Assembly (NCBI RefSeq): GCF_910592395.1
Contig: NC_088318.1
Span: 1,304,001-1,364,000 of the forward strand
Direction: 5' to 3'
Source of the DNA: Lineus longissimus
Taxonomy: Eukaryota; Nemertea; Pilidiophora; Heteronemertea; Lineidae
Length of the DNA: 60,000 bases
The notes beneath the pieces are model-generated. The model ran no database searches. It was not told the origin of the DNA and was given only the letters and a program-made list of their open reading frames with translations. Shown here piece after piece: positions 13,426 through 25,940 of the stretch. How positions within the stretch are numbered: position 1 is the first letter of the stretch; each line of letters opens with the position of its first letter. The translations under genes were made by a program, and so were the position numbers.

Positions 13426-16400
13426 AATATGCATCATGTATAGTGAAGAGTTTGAACACAAAGCACAGGAAGTCTGAGTCGAGTAGTTGGAGTAGCTGCC
13501 GGCAGAAACACCTACACTGTGCTCATGTTATAGACTTTGGATCATCCTCGAGTCCTGCATGTCTATGGCAACGTTAGAGAGGCATCTCCGTTAACTGCCT
13601 TAAATCCTGACCACTTTACATCTCATCAACACTGACTGCCTTAATAAGTTAATATGATGAAATATTAGTGAAATATTGGCTTATTGCAAAGCGTAGCATC
13701 AGCTGACTAAACAAGAGAGAACAAACAGTCCTATCAGCTGCATCCCGGGCAAACATGGAGAGAATTTTGATTTTGAACATTTCAATTTTTCTATTTAACT
13801 TTTTTGCACCAATTTTTACAAAACTACAACAAGAGCTTATTTGGAACTGCTGTTCAATCGTGACTCAAGAAGCAACAAGTTATTGGCATCCTGAACCTTG
13901 CCATCACAATACCCAAGTCAACATACCTCAACGCCCAAACTCAATAATGGAGAAAAACCCCTCTTCAAGTCACACAAACACTTGAATTCAAAACCGTCCA
14001 ATCCTCGAATGAATAAAACCTCTCACAAACACTTGAAGTTTACTTTTCCTGGACAAGTCTGAGTCGCCCTGTAAACCACCATAGTCACATTCAAGAAGAG
14101 GCACTTTCAAGCATCCGGAGCTTGTAAAAGTACTCGAGAACTTCCTACAAATCGTTGGCTGCTTCTACTCAGAATACAGTGTTAGAGTATCATTTCCAGA
14201 TGATCATAAACATATTCGATATAGATTCAAAATCAATCTGCTGCAAACAATTAGGTTTGAGTATAAAGGTGATCTTGTTCAATGGATGATGGTAAATGCT
14301 ATTGGACCTTTTCGTTAGCGCATAACACTTCGTACCTTGTGAAACAAAAGTCGTTATTCATTCGAATATTTCTTCATTTTAAGACAAAACATCTTGCCAG
14401 TGAAACCATGCAACTTTAAAGGTTTTTCTTAAGGTCAGAATTTTTTCAGGAATGTCACCGACAACCTTCTGTTTCTCAAGGGACAAGTTCTACGGCCAAT
14501 GACCACCTCAAAATCAAAATGGCAACACTTCTGCAAACATTAGATCATCATCAACAAAAACACTTGGCACTTCACACAATGACTGGGCGGTTAATTGCCA
14601 AACTGTCATCACAGCGCCAACTTATCAGAAGAACGAATCAATGCATTATGACCTTGACCTTCTTGGCGGGGTAAGTGGTTCCTCTTCAAAATGAGTGGTG
14701 CCACAGACAATCAATAATCGTAGAACCAGGACCATGTGCATAAGCGCAATTGGTAGTCATCAACATTCTATATGTCCCAAGTCTGGTTCATGGGTCATGA
14801 TTAAAGCTGTATGTTAAAATAGAATAGAATAGAATAGATAACCACATGGGTTATCAGGGTTCTCCACTAGCCTGAATGGTCTGGCGGGTCCCCTGACCAT
14901 TAAGGGGGTCGCCGCCTCACCATGAGCCGCATGAGGGGGGGGGCTGCCTGTCCAACAAAAAAATTTTTTTTTTTGTTGAAATTATTCTTTATGACCAAGA
15001 AACACGTCTAGTACACTTCCCTTAGCTCCACTATGCCTCTAAAGACATGAAAAATGCTTTAAAAGTTCATAAAAGTCAAGAAATGTAACTAAAAAAGAAC
15101 TCTGAAGAATAATGTTGATTGAGGATTGAGGATTGAGGACACACAATTTACCAAAACATGCTCGCGCATTTCTGCCGTTAGTGAGTGCACAAAAGTGTCT
15201 GACTGGCATGGCCTATGTGACCCAAAATCAAATGGCGATATCCAACCAAAGGTAAATACATCCACACAATTTGTTCAATGCCATGTGGGGTGAACTGATC
15301 CATGAATCAATTCTATCATCGGTTTTCTCTGTGATGTATTCTTTACGCCATTGAACCGACTGAATATCACCCACCCACCCAGCAAGAGACCTCACAATCC
15401 CACAAACGAAGAATACATTCAAGAATTTGAAATTACCTTCCGTGTCATTTTTTACTGATATATGACATTTGATGAAAGCTGACTGAATGACAAAGGTGTA
15501 TTGGGAATAAGCGTCTATTTTTAGCCAGCAATGGCATAATAAGGACAAGATTCATAGACACTTTTTATAATTTTCTAAGATCTTTTGTGATGGAATTGGA
15601 ACATACATGCAAAACTAAAAGGCACGCAACAACAACAAGCAACGTTTAATACCTGAATAATGTTGGTTAAAAATACTTGTATGTACATGTTTGTGATGAA
15701 GCCAATAAAGAAGACAAAAAAGAATTTGAAATCAAAATAGAGAGCAAAAGGAAAGCTATGTAAACCCCATCTAACTCTGGCCTAAGATGATTGTGAGAAG
15801 ATATAATTGCTGTACATGACCTTCATGACGTCACGCCCTGTACGACGTTAAATTGCAACAATGCACTACGCATTATGATGTCAAAACGTCAAGCATGCAC
15901 TGTCCTCCTGGTTGGAAGACATATTTTCGCAAGCCATTTCCAGAAGCTCTGGAATCCAAACCCGACAAGATCGGCATGATGGAACATGCTGAAAATCTTT
16001 TGGACCAAAGAATTTAAGCAGAGTTATTGGACAATCTAAAGCAAATGTATGTGAGTTTAGAAAACACATTCTTCCAACCAGCGCATGCCAAGAGGAGCTT
16101 GACAGCGTTCCTAGAGATGGCATCGTGAAACTCCTGTACACTAACCTGAAGATGTTCCTGGATGAGTGTGTGGACATGTTGATTCCCCATGATGTCCACA
16201 CAGTGGCCCCTTCTCGAACAGTTAGATCATAACCAGTTATAAAGAACCTGACACTAATTGACAATGATCATCCAATGTATATAATCCATTGATTGTCACA
16301 ATCACTTAAAAGTTGTCACTCTGATAGGAAGACTTCCAGGGTTCGAGATGTATCACCACTGTACGTAGATCATCAGACACACTTCCGATGACACTCGATG

Positions 16401-17214
16401 TGAAATAAAGTTCATCAGTCTACGAATCAAATGGTTTATGTTACGATAGTATTGGTCATCAAGCACAAGCACAGTCACTGCAGTAAACACATCTAGCAGA
16501 CGCCGTCAGCATGAACAAATATGAACACGATTTGCACGAACTTTCAATTGAAACTGCTTTCACTCCCTAACGGCACTTCGATCCAGATGATAACTGTGTA
16601 CTCGGCAGAGAGTTCAGACAATAGATCACAGCAGGTGAAAATTAAGTCTGACACGACCGCCAGGCATCAAATGAATGTACAGTGGATGCATAAGTCAACA
16701 AGTCTCTCCACACGAATCAACACTAACTTTACGACGAAACGTATCGCTGAATGCAGCAATCAAAAAGTGAAAATAGGAAGATAGAACTGTGATGTGGTGA
16801 GTATCGACGACATACTCTGTCCTGGTTATGGGATTAAGGTCGGATGAACTCGGGTCATTCACACTCGATGCGACCTTGACCTTCACGTGATAAACAACCT
16901 GCTGTTACCTCGAGTCATTGACTCCACCTACATTTGTATCACTGCTATTGATGCTGCAAACCTTTGAGGATGAAGGCCAAACACACCTCAGGGGTTGTTT
17001 ATATTCATCTCTCATAAACCACCAAGTAGTATTTTTAGACAGGCGATCATTTTTTTGTCATATTCATAACCGTTCACGATTTCTTTGAATGTTTGTCATC
17101 AACAGATTTTGAAGTTGTGACTTTGATGTGTTGACAGAGGTTATGTAGGGCCTATTGATGCCAGCCAAGTCCTTGTAGGTGTTGGTGGTTGTGTATTACA
17201 GGAGGTGCTAAAAT

Positions 17215-17275
17215 AGTTGTAAAGATCATGGCCCAGACTTTGCAATGATAGAGGCATAGGTTCGCTTCCTGGCCA
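17215..17275 (+). repeat. Possible tRNA-derived fragment
   Basis: A B-box-like GGTTCGCTTCC lies at about 17261-17271, with a weak A-box-like segment about 50 bp upstream. Stems do not form well. This is a weak call, a decayed SINE head at best. Confidence 0.25.
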
Positions 17276-19401
17276 TTAGGCGTATCAGAAGATCAAGATG
17301 GAAGCAAAGCTGATGGCATGATATTTATAGTCTAGAAGTTGGGCTGTACGTTAGGATCGAGAAGTTGCCAGTAGGGCAGTGGCGAAGTAGTTTGAGGGCT
17401 CACAATGACAGAAGGTTGATGCTCTTGTAATGAATTACCTTAATACAAATTAAGAGTAGTTCAACTGCTGCCTTTTCTTGGGTGAACAGGCCACAGCATT
17501 GTCAAAATATAGAACATTACGGAGAACATTCTTCCTTCATTACATGCAGTTCTTCACCAGGGTGTACGAGACAATCAAATCATGCAAGCAAGCCTGTGCC
17601 GCTGCAGGTGTCCAGGATCTAGGGAACCTTTGCGGCCGTACAGCTGCAGTAGAGACATCTGTTGTCTACCAGAAATACCAACCATTGAGAACAATTGAAC
17701 CTGTGGTTGTTATATGTTATCACAGATGGCAGCACTCAAGCTTGCAAACCTGGCAACCTGATCCAGGGCTGAATTGGCAATTTTCTCTGCTTTGCGTTAC
17801 TCGGAAGTCTTGTGTCATTGATCTGATGATACACCAAGAACAAAGGAGGAGAGTCTCATAGTCATCACCACTGAATCAGGGGAAACATTTCTTGGCTCCA
17901 GGGCCATTTTTCAACATTGTCCTGGCATTTTTGTGCCCGACATGGCAATAGGTTGTCGGGGGTGGGGGGCAAATCTTCCTGAAACATTTGTAAACACTGC
18001 AGCAAACAAGGCACCTTTGGCAGGACAGTCTACAGTGTCAGTCAGAACCAAGAGAACACAGACAATCAGTGCCCCTTTCTTACTCAGTGGGTTGTGGTAA
18101 ATTTGGACCACATCTCATTCCATTGGTTCCTGTTTGGTGAGTGACCTAAATGCTTTCCTAAGAACAAGTCAAACCTTGTTCAAACATCTTGCGGGCTGCT
18201 GCCAACAATAGGGTCTAGAATTTCACATACTTCCGTCACTAGACATGTCTCGGGACTGACAAATGCTGCCCTGAGTGAAATAGAAAGACCTCTTCACTAG
18301 AGATGTTCTCTGGAAGAGGTTGTACAACACTCCTAGTTTCAGATGGGTGGGTGGAACATCAAAAGGAAACCACATTCTCATTATCAATACAGCATCTCAC
18401 AATAAGGGACCCTTCCATCAGCCTGGCAGAACGAGATCCGTTAGCCTCGCCCAGTACAATAGATAGCCGGTTGAGAATGCCAGGTGGTTGATCTCAAGAC
18501 GCACTTCAACGTTGGTAGGTCAGGCCACGATATAAAGTGTGGAGTACCGCCCAAGAGAAAATGCAAACAAGCGATAAAAGACTTTGATGGCAGGTGGTAT
18601 GTACAAATATATCTACACACAAAAGGTAAACACAGAATATGGGAGAAGAGGGGTGGACCTTGCCGTGATGGGGACATAGCTTGGCCAGGCTGAACGTTTT
18701 TTAACGCATTGTATTCAAAGGGGCCAATCTCTCGCTGCTATTCGGGGTCGAGTGGGGTAGAAACTTTAACGTTTCTTTTATGGCAGTCCACCACATTGTA
18801 CATCACTGTTTAAGCGCTAGAAGGTGACATCTTGGTTGACCACTGTGATAAGTTGGGTGCAAAGGAAGGTACACATCAAGGTGATCCTGATGAATGTGCA
18901 ACTGTTCCTTAGGCAGCTGGGCATAAGCGGACAAGATCAATCTGAAACCATTGTGGCTCACAGGACCCAAGGACATCATCATATTCATACCGCACTGTCG
19001 ACTGCGGCATATGCCCTTACATCTCATGATTAATTTCCTAACGCACACAATTAAAACTATAGGAGCCAGATGGTACATGCAGCCATTAGAAATCAGTGCT
19101 TATCAAATTAGATTCATGAAATCAATACAGTGTGATATGGAGCAGTTAACATTCAAGGGTATGTTAATTCATGAACTCACATTCAATTCAGGCCAGTAAA
19201 GAGTGTTTCCACCAACTCATGTGAGCGCAGTTTCCCAAAACTCTTTTCCCCCTTTATGACAGTTTCAGCGCATCCAGTCACTGAGTCACGTTGTGTAGTG
19301 GCTTTGGCTTATACGATAGGCCTATCTTGTGGGGGACCAAGGGTGCCAGTCGGGTTCTTTATTTTCTAAAGGTGGCTGCAGTGTACAGGGTTGGAGAAGA
19401 A

Positions 19402-19637
19402 TCACATATGTGACCTGCTCTACCAAAACTAGGCGCTTGTCGCATCTGAACTTGACAGGTTGATACGGACTTGTTGTTCATTTCCCTATTGTAGACCTTT
19501 TGTGAAATGTGACCAAATCAGTTTGTAATAGATTTCACAAAAGGTCTACAAAAGGGAAATGAACAACAAGTCCGTATCAACCTGTCAAGTTCAGATGCGA
19601 CAAGCGCCTAGTTTTGGTAGAGCGAGTCACATATGTG
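19402..19637. mobile_element. Palindromic MITE with TCACATATGTGAC ends
   Basis: The two halves are near-perfect inverted repeats of about 105 bp, from TCACATATGTGACC at 19402 to GTCACATATGTG ending near 19637, around a short loop near 19515. Arm identity is very high, differing at only a few positions, so the copy is young or gene-converted. A diverged relative with the same ends lies at 47187-47355. There is no coding capacity; it would need a transposase encoded elsewhere. Confidence 0.8.
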
Positions 19638-22600
19638 TACCAGTACAAAACCCACATCTACATAGATTTTACTCAATGTAGTCCTACTAACCAGATGGTA
19701 GGACAAAGTGAGAAGATCGTCATGCCTGACATCTTGAAGCAATGTACATGCATGTACGTCAAGTGAAAAAAGAACCATTGATTGGTGAAAGAAGTCCCAA
19801 ATGGCAGGCATGACTGATCAATGCCATCTTGAGTACAGATCAACACATTCACAAAGGTTGGAGCTAATTCATCAGCTCAATAAAACATCTGCATCAGCCA
19901 GCCATGTAGGCTGCAATTTATGTCACATCCCTCCATCCCGCTCCTATTGATCCTGTTACTTGCTACAACTTTCTATATGCAGTATTACATCCCAGCGATT
20001 ACTGTATCGCTATTTCTTTGTAATTATCATAAGAGCCGAACAGCTGCGAGAGCAAACTAAAACGCTGAGACCTCTTTTTATTCATTTGCCTCTGTACGAT
20101 AGATTTAGAGAAATAGGTCTTGTCTTGACGCTGAGAGTGTGTGTTAGTACATTGAGATGAGCAGAAAGTTGACCTTTTAGACATCTGAAAAACCTCATTA
20201 ACCCTTGGACTGCCACAGTAAACTTGGCAACTTGAATTGAAAAGTCTAATCACTGGGTTGATATTGATCACAAGTGGCCATGATCGCAGATCGTAGTGAT
20301 TACCACTCCAAATTCGCAGGCAGATTCAAAATCACTTGTTTGTTGGACATTGACAAGTGTAAGTCAACGACATGTATACTGGAGCGACTGTCTGGACTAG
20401 CTCCATTCGATTGTACACACTCAATATTCCATGCATACCGGCCCATTGGCACCGGCAGCACACCTCTCCAACCAACTCAAACACAAGGAAGAGTTCACAA
20501 CTGGAGGGCACTTGTCACTCAAACAAATTACACAGTATATCGTGAATGAATAGTGTACGAGTACCTCCGCATTGTCTGCCAATGACAAATAAGTGCAGGG
20601 AGTAAGGGAACATACGAGGCAGGTGGGAACAGGCGGTCAATATATGAAGTGATCACTGTATATAACGCAGAGACTATGCAATTTGAAATATTTTGCATTT
20701 TTCAAACTTGGCCAAGCAGGTGTCTCTGTTGAACATGTTGAAAAGTGATCTTTTTTGTAAGTCCAGTAATTCAGGACAGGTACCCCTGGGCCCCCTATAA
20801 ACCAATGGCAAAATGCAACAAAAATTTGACAAAAGGTCCAACAGATGAAGAACAAGAAGCCTCCAACATCTTCAGTCCAAACAAGCAGGGCAATATCCTC
20901 AGATACCCCAAGGCAAACATCAGGTTCGCACGCTCATCCCCTTGCATGAAGGCAGTCATTTCAGCAAGAAGGACCCAATATCTAGGAAACAAGTTACAAA
21001 ATATAAGCTAGAACAAACTACCCACTGAGAATACACCTCACAAACATGGATAGCGAGAAAAAACATCATTGTATCGAACATCTTCTTTCCTTCACCGCCC
21101 AGCTACTGATTGTGAAGAGGAAAAAGTTGCGCACCTGTCTGCTGGTTTGTATATTTGTTACAATACAAGTAGGCCCGACCGGAGGTCTGCACAGGAGAGG
21201 TGAGATATCTACAACTGGAATCATTTACATCGACTAACATGGACTGGTTCCACAGGTGAATATGTGATTGCAGAGAAGGGAAAAACGCCCGAAAATAACA
21301 CACAATGTAAAGGTCACAGTGACGATTCAGTGTCCACACAACGACTGATATGGACACCAAACTGGAGGTATTGGTTGTCTCACCAAACACTGCGAGGGAA
21401 GAGGGGAAAATGCAGGCCAAATTGTGGCACCGAGTGGAAGTTTGGGCAAAATATGACAGCTCTACCATTACCAAAATGGAGTTTGTCTAAGGTCAGACAA
21501 TCAATACTTAGGGCCTCGAGCTAGACTTTCTTACTTGGGAGTCAAACTGAAGTCTTGACAAAATCTCAGGAGTCCTGTTGTAACAGATTTCTAACCTAAG
21601 AGGTCTTGGGCCAAGTTTCATGCTTCAAAAGACACTTTTTTGGGGTTATCCCGAGCCCTGAAAACTGACAGTGAGGAATCAACAATTTCTTTTCTATCTA
21701 AAACACCAGAAACGAAACTCCTAAGGTGATTTTGACTGCTTCTATGGCTGCCACTGCCACAACCAGGTATGGTGCATTATTGACTAAACAATGGTACACT
21801 GTAACCAAGGTGCCCAAGATTCACAACTACAGAGAGGTCCAGTCTGGATTAGACCTGAGGCAGTGCTGATTTCAACTGAGAACCGCCCCCTTGAGCTGGA
21901 ATCTAAATGTGTACAGGAAAGGATGCACTAGCAGTAACTGTCATCTTCAGCTGCAACACATATCGTATTGGCCAGGTGTGCTAAGCTTTGATCTCGCCTA
22001 CCTGTTAGACTGCTAAGGTTACTCCAGGAACCTCGATCTGGTGCTAGGCCTACAAGCAACCTGTTAGCATGATTTGGTTACTAGTAGAGACGATATTGAT
22101 GGATACTCAGCGCGCACAGCAAGCGGGCCTTATAATTTTTAGCAGACAACATACTGAGATGAATTACACATAACTATTAGTGTACAAACAAGGAACACCA
22201 AATCATCTTTTGAAAATGGTCATCATGAAAGTACAGACAAACAAGTCATTTCGGAGCCAGTCTGACTTCAAGATCTTGAATTGCACAAGCTGTATTAAAC
22301 CTAAAATGGCAACAACACATCATAAAATCACCTCTTAGAGCGTTATCTCTATAGTTCTATAGTCGTGCCATTAGAGACAATGCAGCGCACCACGTTGCTA
22401 ATCACAGGTCTTTCATGGCCAGAGGCAGCAAAGACCAAGCAAATTACAATCAATAGTTTATGGATAATAACTCACAGCTGGTATGTGCGTGCTTTCAATG
22501 GTCTTTGTGACAGATTTTCCCAAATCACAAATGCATATAAGTGCCGAGTTGGCCTACGGTAAATGATGAGGCCTAGTAGGCCTACAACCACAATACATGT

Positions 22601-23904
22601 ACCAAGCTGGTGAACAACAAGAAGCAAGCTGGAAAGAGACATCATCGGATGAAAATATTCCTTCTCTTCATCGAGCAATCAGCTTCGAGCAAGCAGATTC
22701 TTTACAATGTTATCGTTGGTTCATTTTCCCGCTGCCCTATTGCAAGCTACAAATAGTCCATTTTCGCCAAATATCTACATTGTAATGTTCATTTAGTTTA
22801 GATATCAACTCCAGGTTCTACCCAGAATGAAGAAAGACCCCGCTCTCAACACTCGAGGGTTAACTGAGAAGTCCATAAAATATTTCCTCGCCAACTGGTG
22901 ATCAAAAATCAATGAGTTGTGTAGATGTTTGATCGAGCCCTGCTACGTCAAGTTATTGAATCGAAACACATCTGGCGTGTCCCAGATCGATAGCTTACGA
23001 TTACTGCCCTCCATTTTACTCAATGGCCATTTCTCCATGTTGTGCCCAGATGCTGTTGGACTTCAATCTGGACTTACCAATGGCGTATTTTCAATACGTC
23101 ATTCAGAATAATCGCTGTCGTTTGCAGGTAGACATTATGGAGTACGCAGGAGCAACCAGAATTCACTTAAAGTTAGGTGACCAGGCCCTGCCACTGTGTC
23201 TTGACGAGCTGGACCAACAGGTCAAGCAACAAAAAAGAAACAAGTCCCTTTCTCTCACCACACCGTCTATGAAAACATTCAAAGATTAGTATTAGATCTA
23301 TACTGAAATATGGACAGCCCTTTGGATCTTCAAAGTTTGTTTTTGGGGGTGACATGGTTGAAGAGGGCTTGCTCAAGTCCAAGATGTCAATTGCATGCCA
23401 TTTCCCTTGTTTCGATATTACCGAAGCTCATGGTGATGAAGACCAACAAAAAAATTTGAAAAGAGGAAAAAATATTTCGTGGCCTGGTTCATGCTGCACC
23501 TGCCAGCGTAGAACCTCCAGATGGCTGCTGTCAGTGTGGAATCGAGGTTATCGTGTTATCAACTCACATAATAGACACAATCACTATATCTAGTATCTCA
23601 TCCACTACAGCCTGATATTTAGATGACTGATAAAATACACCATGCCATAAAGCATGGGCACTTGTGTTTCACTATTCAAATAGCCGAGATGTAGAGATTA
23701 TGCTGTTCAAACAAAACAAGCCAAATACTCAACACAAGAATGAGGAATTCTTTGCGTCCATGTAGATGTTGGACTGTTCAGTGTAACAAGGGCCAGTAAA
23801 ATTCTAACTGCAATCTTGATGAAACAGAATCTTGATCTGCTTGACCAACGATGTATGACATCACAAATCAACCTCAAAAGGTCTAGGTGCATCTCAAGAA
23901 GTGT

Positions 23905-24121
23905 TGTCATGGCCAGTCAGATGCTGTCATGGCTGTGAGTTTGTCATGGCCAGTCCCACTAAGACAGATGCTGTCATGGCTGTGAGTTTGTCATGGCCAG
24001 TCCCACTACGACAGATGGTGTCATGGCTGTGAGTTTGTCATGGCCAGTCAGATGCTGTCATGGCTGTGAGTTTGTCATGGCCAGTCCCACTACGACAGAT
24101 GCTGTCATGGCTGTGAGTTTT
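23905..24121 (+). repeat. Minisatellite built on GTCATGGCCAGTC and GCTGTCATGGCTGTGAGTTT
   Basis: About four and a half copies alternate between a longer form of about 57 bp, containing CCCACTACGACAGATG, and a shorter form of about 45 bp lacking it. The order of long and short forms suggests unequal exchange. Not coding. Confidence 0.85.
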
Positions 24122-25940
24122 TTGTATCATGGCAAATCAGAGGGCATCAAAGCTGTGAAGTAGGCAAGTGGCTCGGAGGCCATGTTACCATGTACGCCTT
24201 TCAAAAATTTGAGGGCAAGTAGGCAATACTGAGGCCAACCAGGTATGCCAGGGCATTGCCTTTGTTGCCCAAGAGAATAATGTAAGCATGATGCATGACA
24301 GGTACATTACCAGACACAGATCTGTTTCTGACACTACACAGGTAACGTATTTTAAAACCATCATCAAAACTCCACAAATCGATTCACTATTGTAATATGA
24401 TTCTATCAGACTCAAAGAAAGCATCTACATTTTTGTATGCTCAAGCTATCAATTATTATATGCACAAACATAAAAAGCCCCCGCGCCATCTCCAATATTG
24501 AACTCCATCAAGCAACAATTGTATCAGTTCAATCAATACTTATGTTGAAATGTTTTGTGATCATCGACATCAAACGATTCATCTGTCATTTAGCTGCTGG
24601 CAAAAATCAAAAATTCAATCGCAGTCTACAAATGTACATGTATATCTCATCTCTTTGTGTATAAAATGAGCAATATGTCTGATCTTTTCTGGCGAAAGGC
24701 TGACAGAGAGACTTGATATGAGAGAACATATTATTTCATAAAATTTCTGAGTGAAGAATAGAATTTGTTGAGCTCTAATGTCATGAAAGTACAAGTAAAG
24801 TACTATTACTAATAATATTCTTCCCTTCAATCCCTGGTGTGACAATCACCTTGACTACAATACAATGTATGCATGTAACAAAATACATGTACAGCCTTAC
24901 CACGATAGCGTGAACCACTGACATGACTGAATGAGATAGAACGTCATTTCAAGAACTTGGTTTTTCATCACTTTCATTAATTCATGACAGCGATGTGTAT
25001 TCTTCTCTACTACGAAAGGATTTCAACTTCAGGAAGGTCGCCCCAAATAACATCCGTCCTCAGAGCGCTGGGCCCAATTTCAATACAGGGCTGTAACCAT
25101 TGATGCTAAAAACATTGTCTGCCACCACTGAGTCGAGAGACACAAAAAGAATTCTGCGGCACGCTCTTCACAGAAAGAAGAATTGGTCGATCGACCAGGT
25201 GTGCTGTCGCTTTGAAAGAGAATGAACACACCTTCTTTGCATTTCATGTATTTCTAAGAATTGCGGGCCGTGGTGTTTGAAAACTTTGGAGTGTGTTTTC
25301 AATGGGCACGTTTTGACCAAAGATGTCATCATGTACATAGCTCATTATTGTTAGAATGATACATCATACCTTACATGTACATTTATAATATCGTGTCTAA
25401 GAATATGCTTACATGTATGAACATGTGAAACATTATCTTCTTCAATTGTTTTTCTCCACAATACAGGAAGCTATTCACGGTAACATACATATATACAGAT
25501 TCCTGACAGCTAATTTCATCAAAATCAATTTTTCATATTCACGGCAGCCCCTATCATCATCAGAAAGCTGTTTGAAACACATGGTTATTATTAATTTATC
25601 GACTACCCTTCACGACTTGGAAAAGCCTTTCAATGTTTTATTTTACAGCCATAGCGGTCACAGCTGGTGTTTGCTGATTTGTGAAATTCACTGGATTAAA
25701 GCCAGAGTGAACACATCATCACTTAGTGATGTGGAGACTGTCGACCTTTGATGCAGCCAAGTGACAAAAATTCGTTTTAGATCATAATAATCATAATGAA
25801 ATGTCTGCCCCAATGTCAGGAAAAAGTTCCGACGAGAAAAATATTTCAAATTTCACCTGGCCTTAGGGCCTGAATGTATGCTAAATTATCAGTTTTTCAA
25901 AATCAAAACCATCTGATTATTCACACCAGCAAAATGAATT

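Larger units (their letters stand above)
12106..25940. other. Long non-coding stretch
   Basis: I see no exon I can support in these 13.8 kb. The longer open frames (for example 15881-16264 minus and 17478-17861 plus) lack splice context and recognisable motifs. Present are a 24-bp perfect palindrome (13402-13425), short AATAG and GATTGAG tandem runs (14819-14838 and 15116-15137), a possible tRNA-derived fragment (17215-17275), a 235-bp palindromic MITE (19402-19637) and a minisatellite (23905-24121). Confidence 0.5.

Noticed and set aside
15881-16264. 127-codon minus-strand frame, and a plus-strand frame ending ...DECVDMLIPHD... in the same place
   Set aside because: Neither has splice sites, a start in context or a family match. 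Plus-strand similarity to a protein would need a frameshift and crosses stops. It could be a very old pseudogene, but I cannot support it.
17478-17861. 127-codon plus-strand frame
   Set aside because: Residue pattern is not domain-like, there is no splice context, and it lies in a repeat-rich desert.
23905-24121. CRISPR-like regular repeats here, at 46.4-47.1 kb and in the foldback arms
   Set aside because: The units are contiguous minisatellites or transposon subrepeats without unique spacers of constant length, and the genome is eukaryotic.
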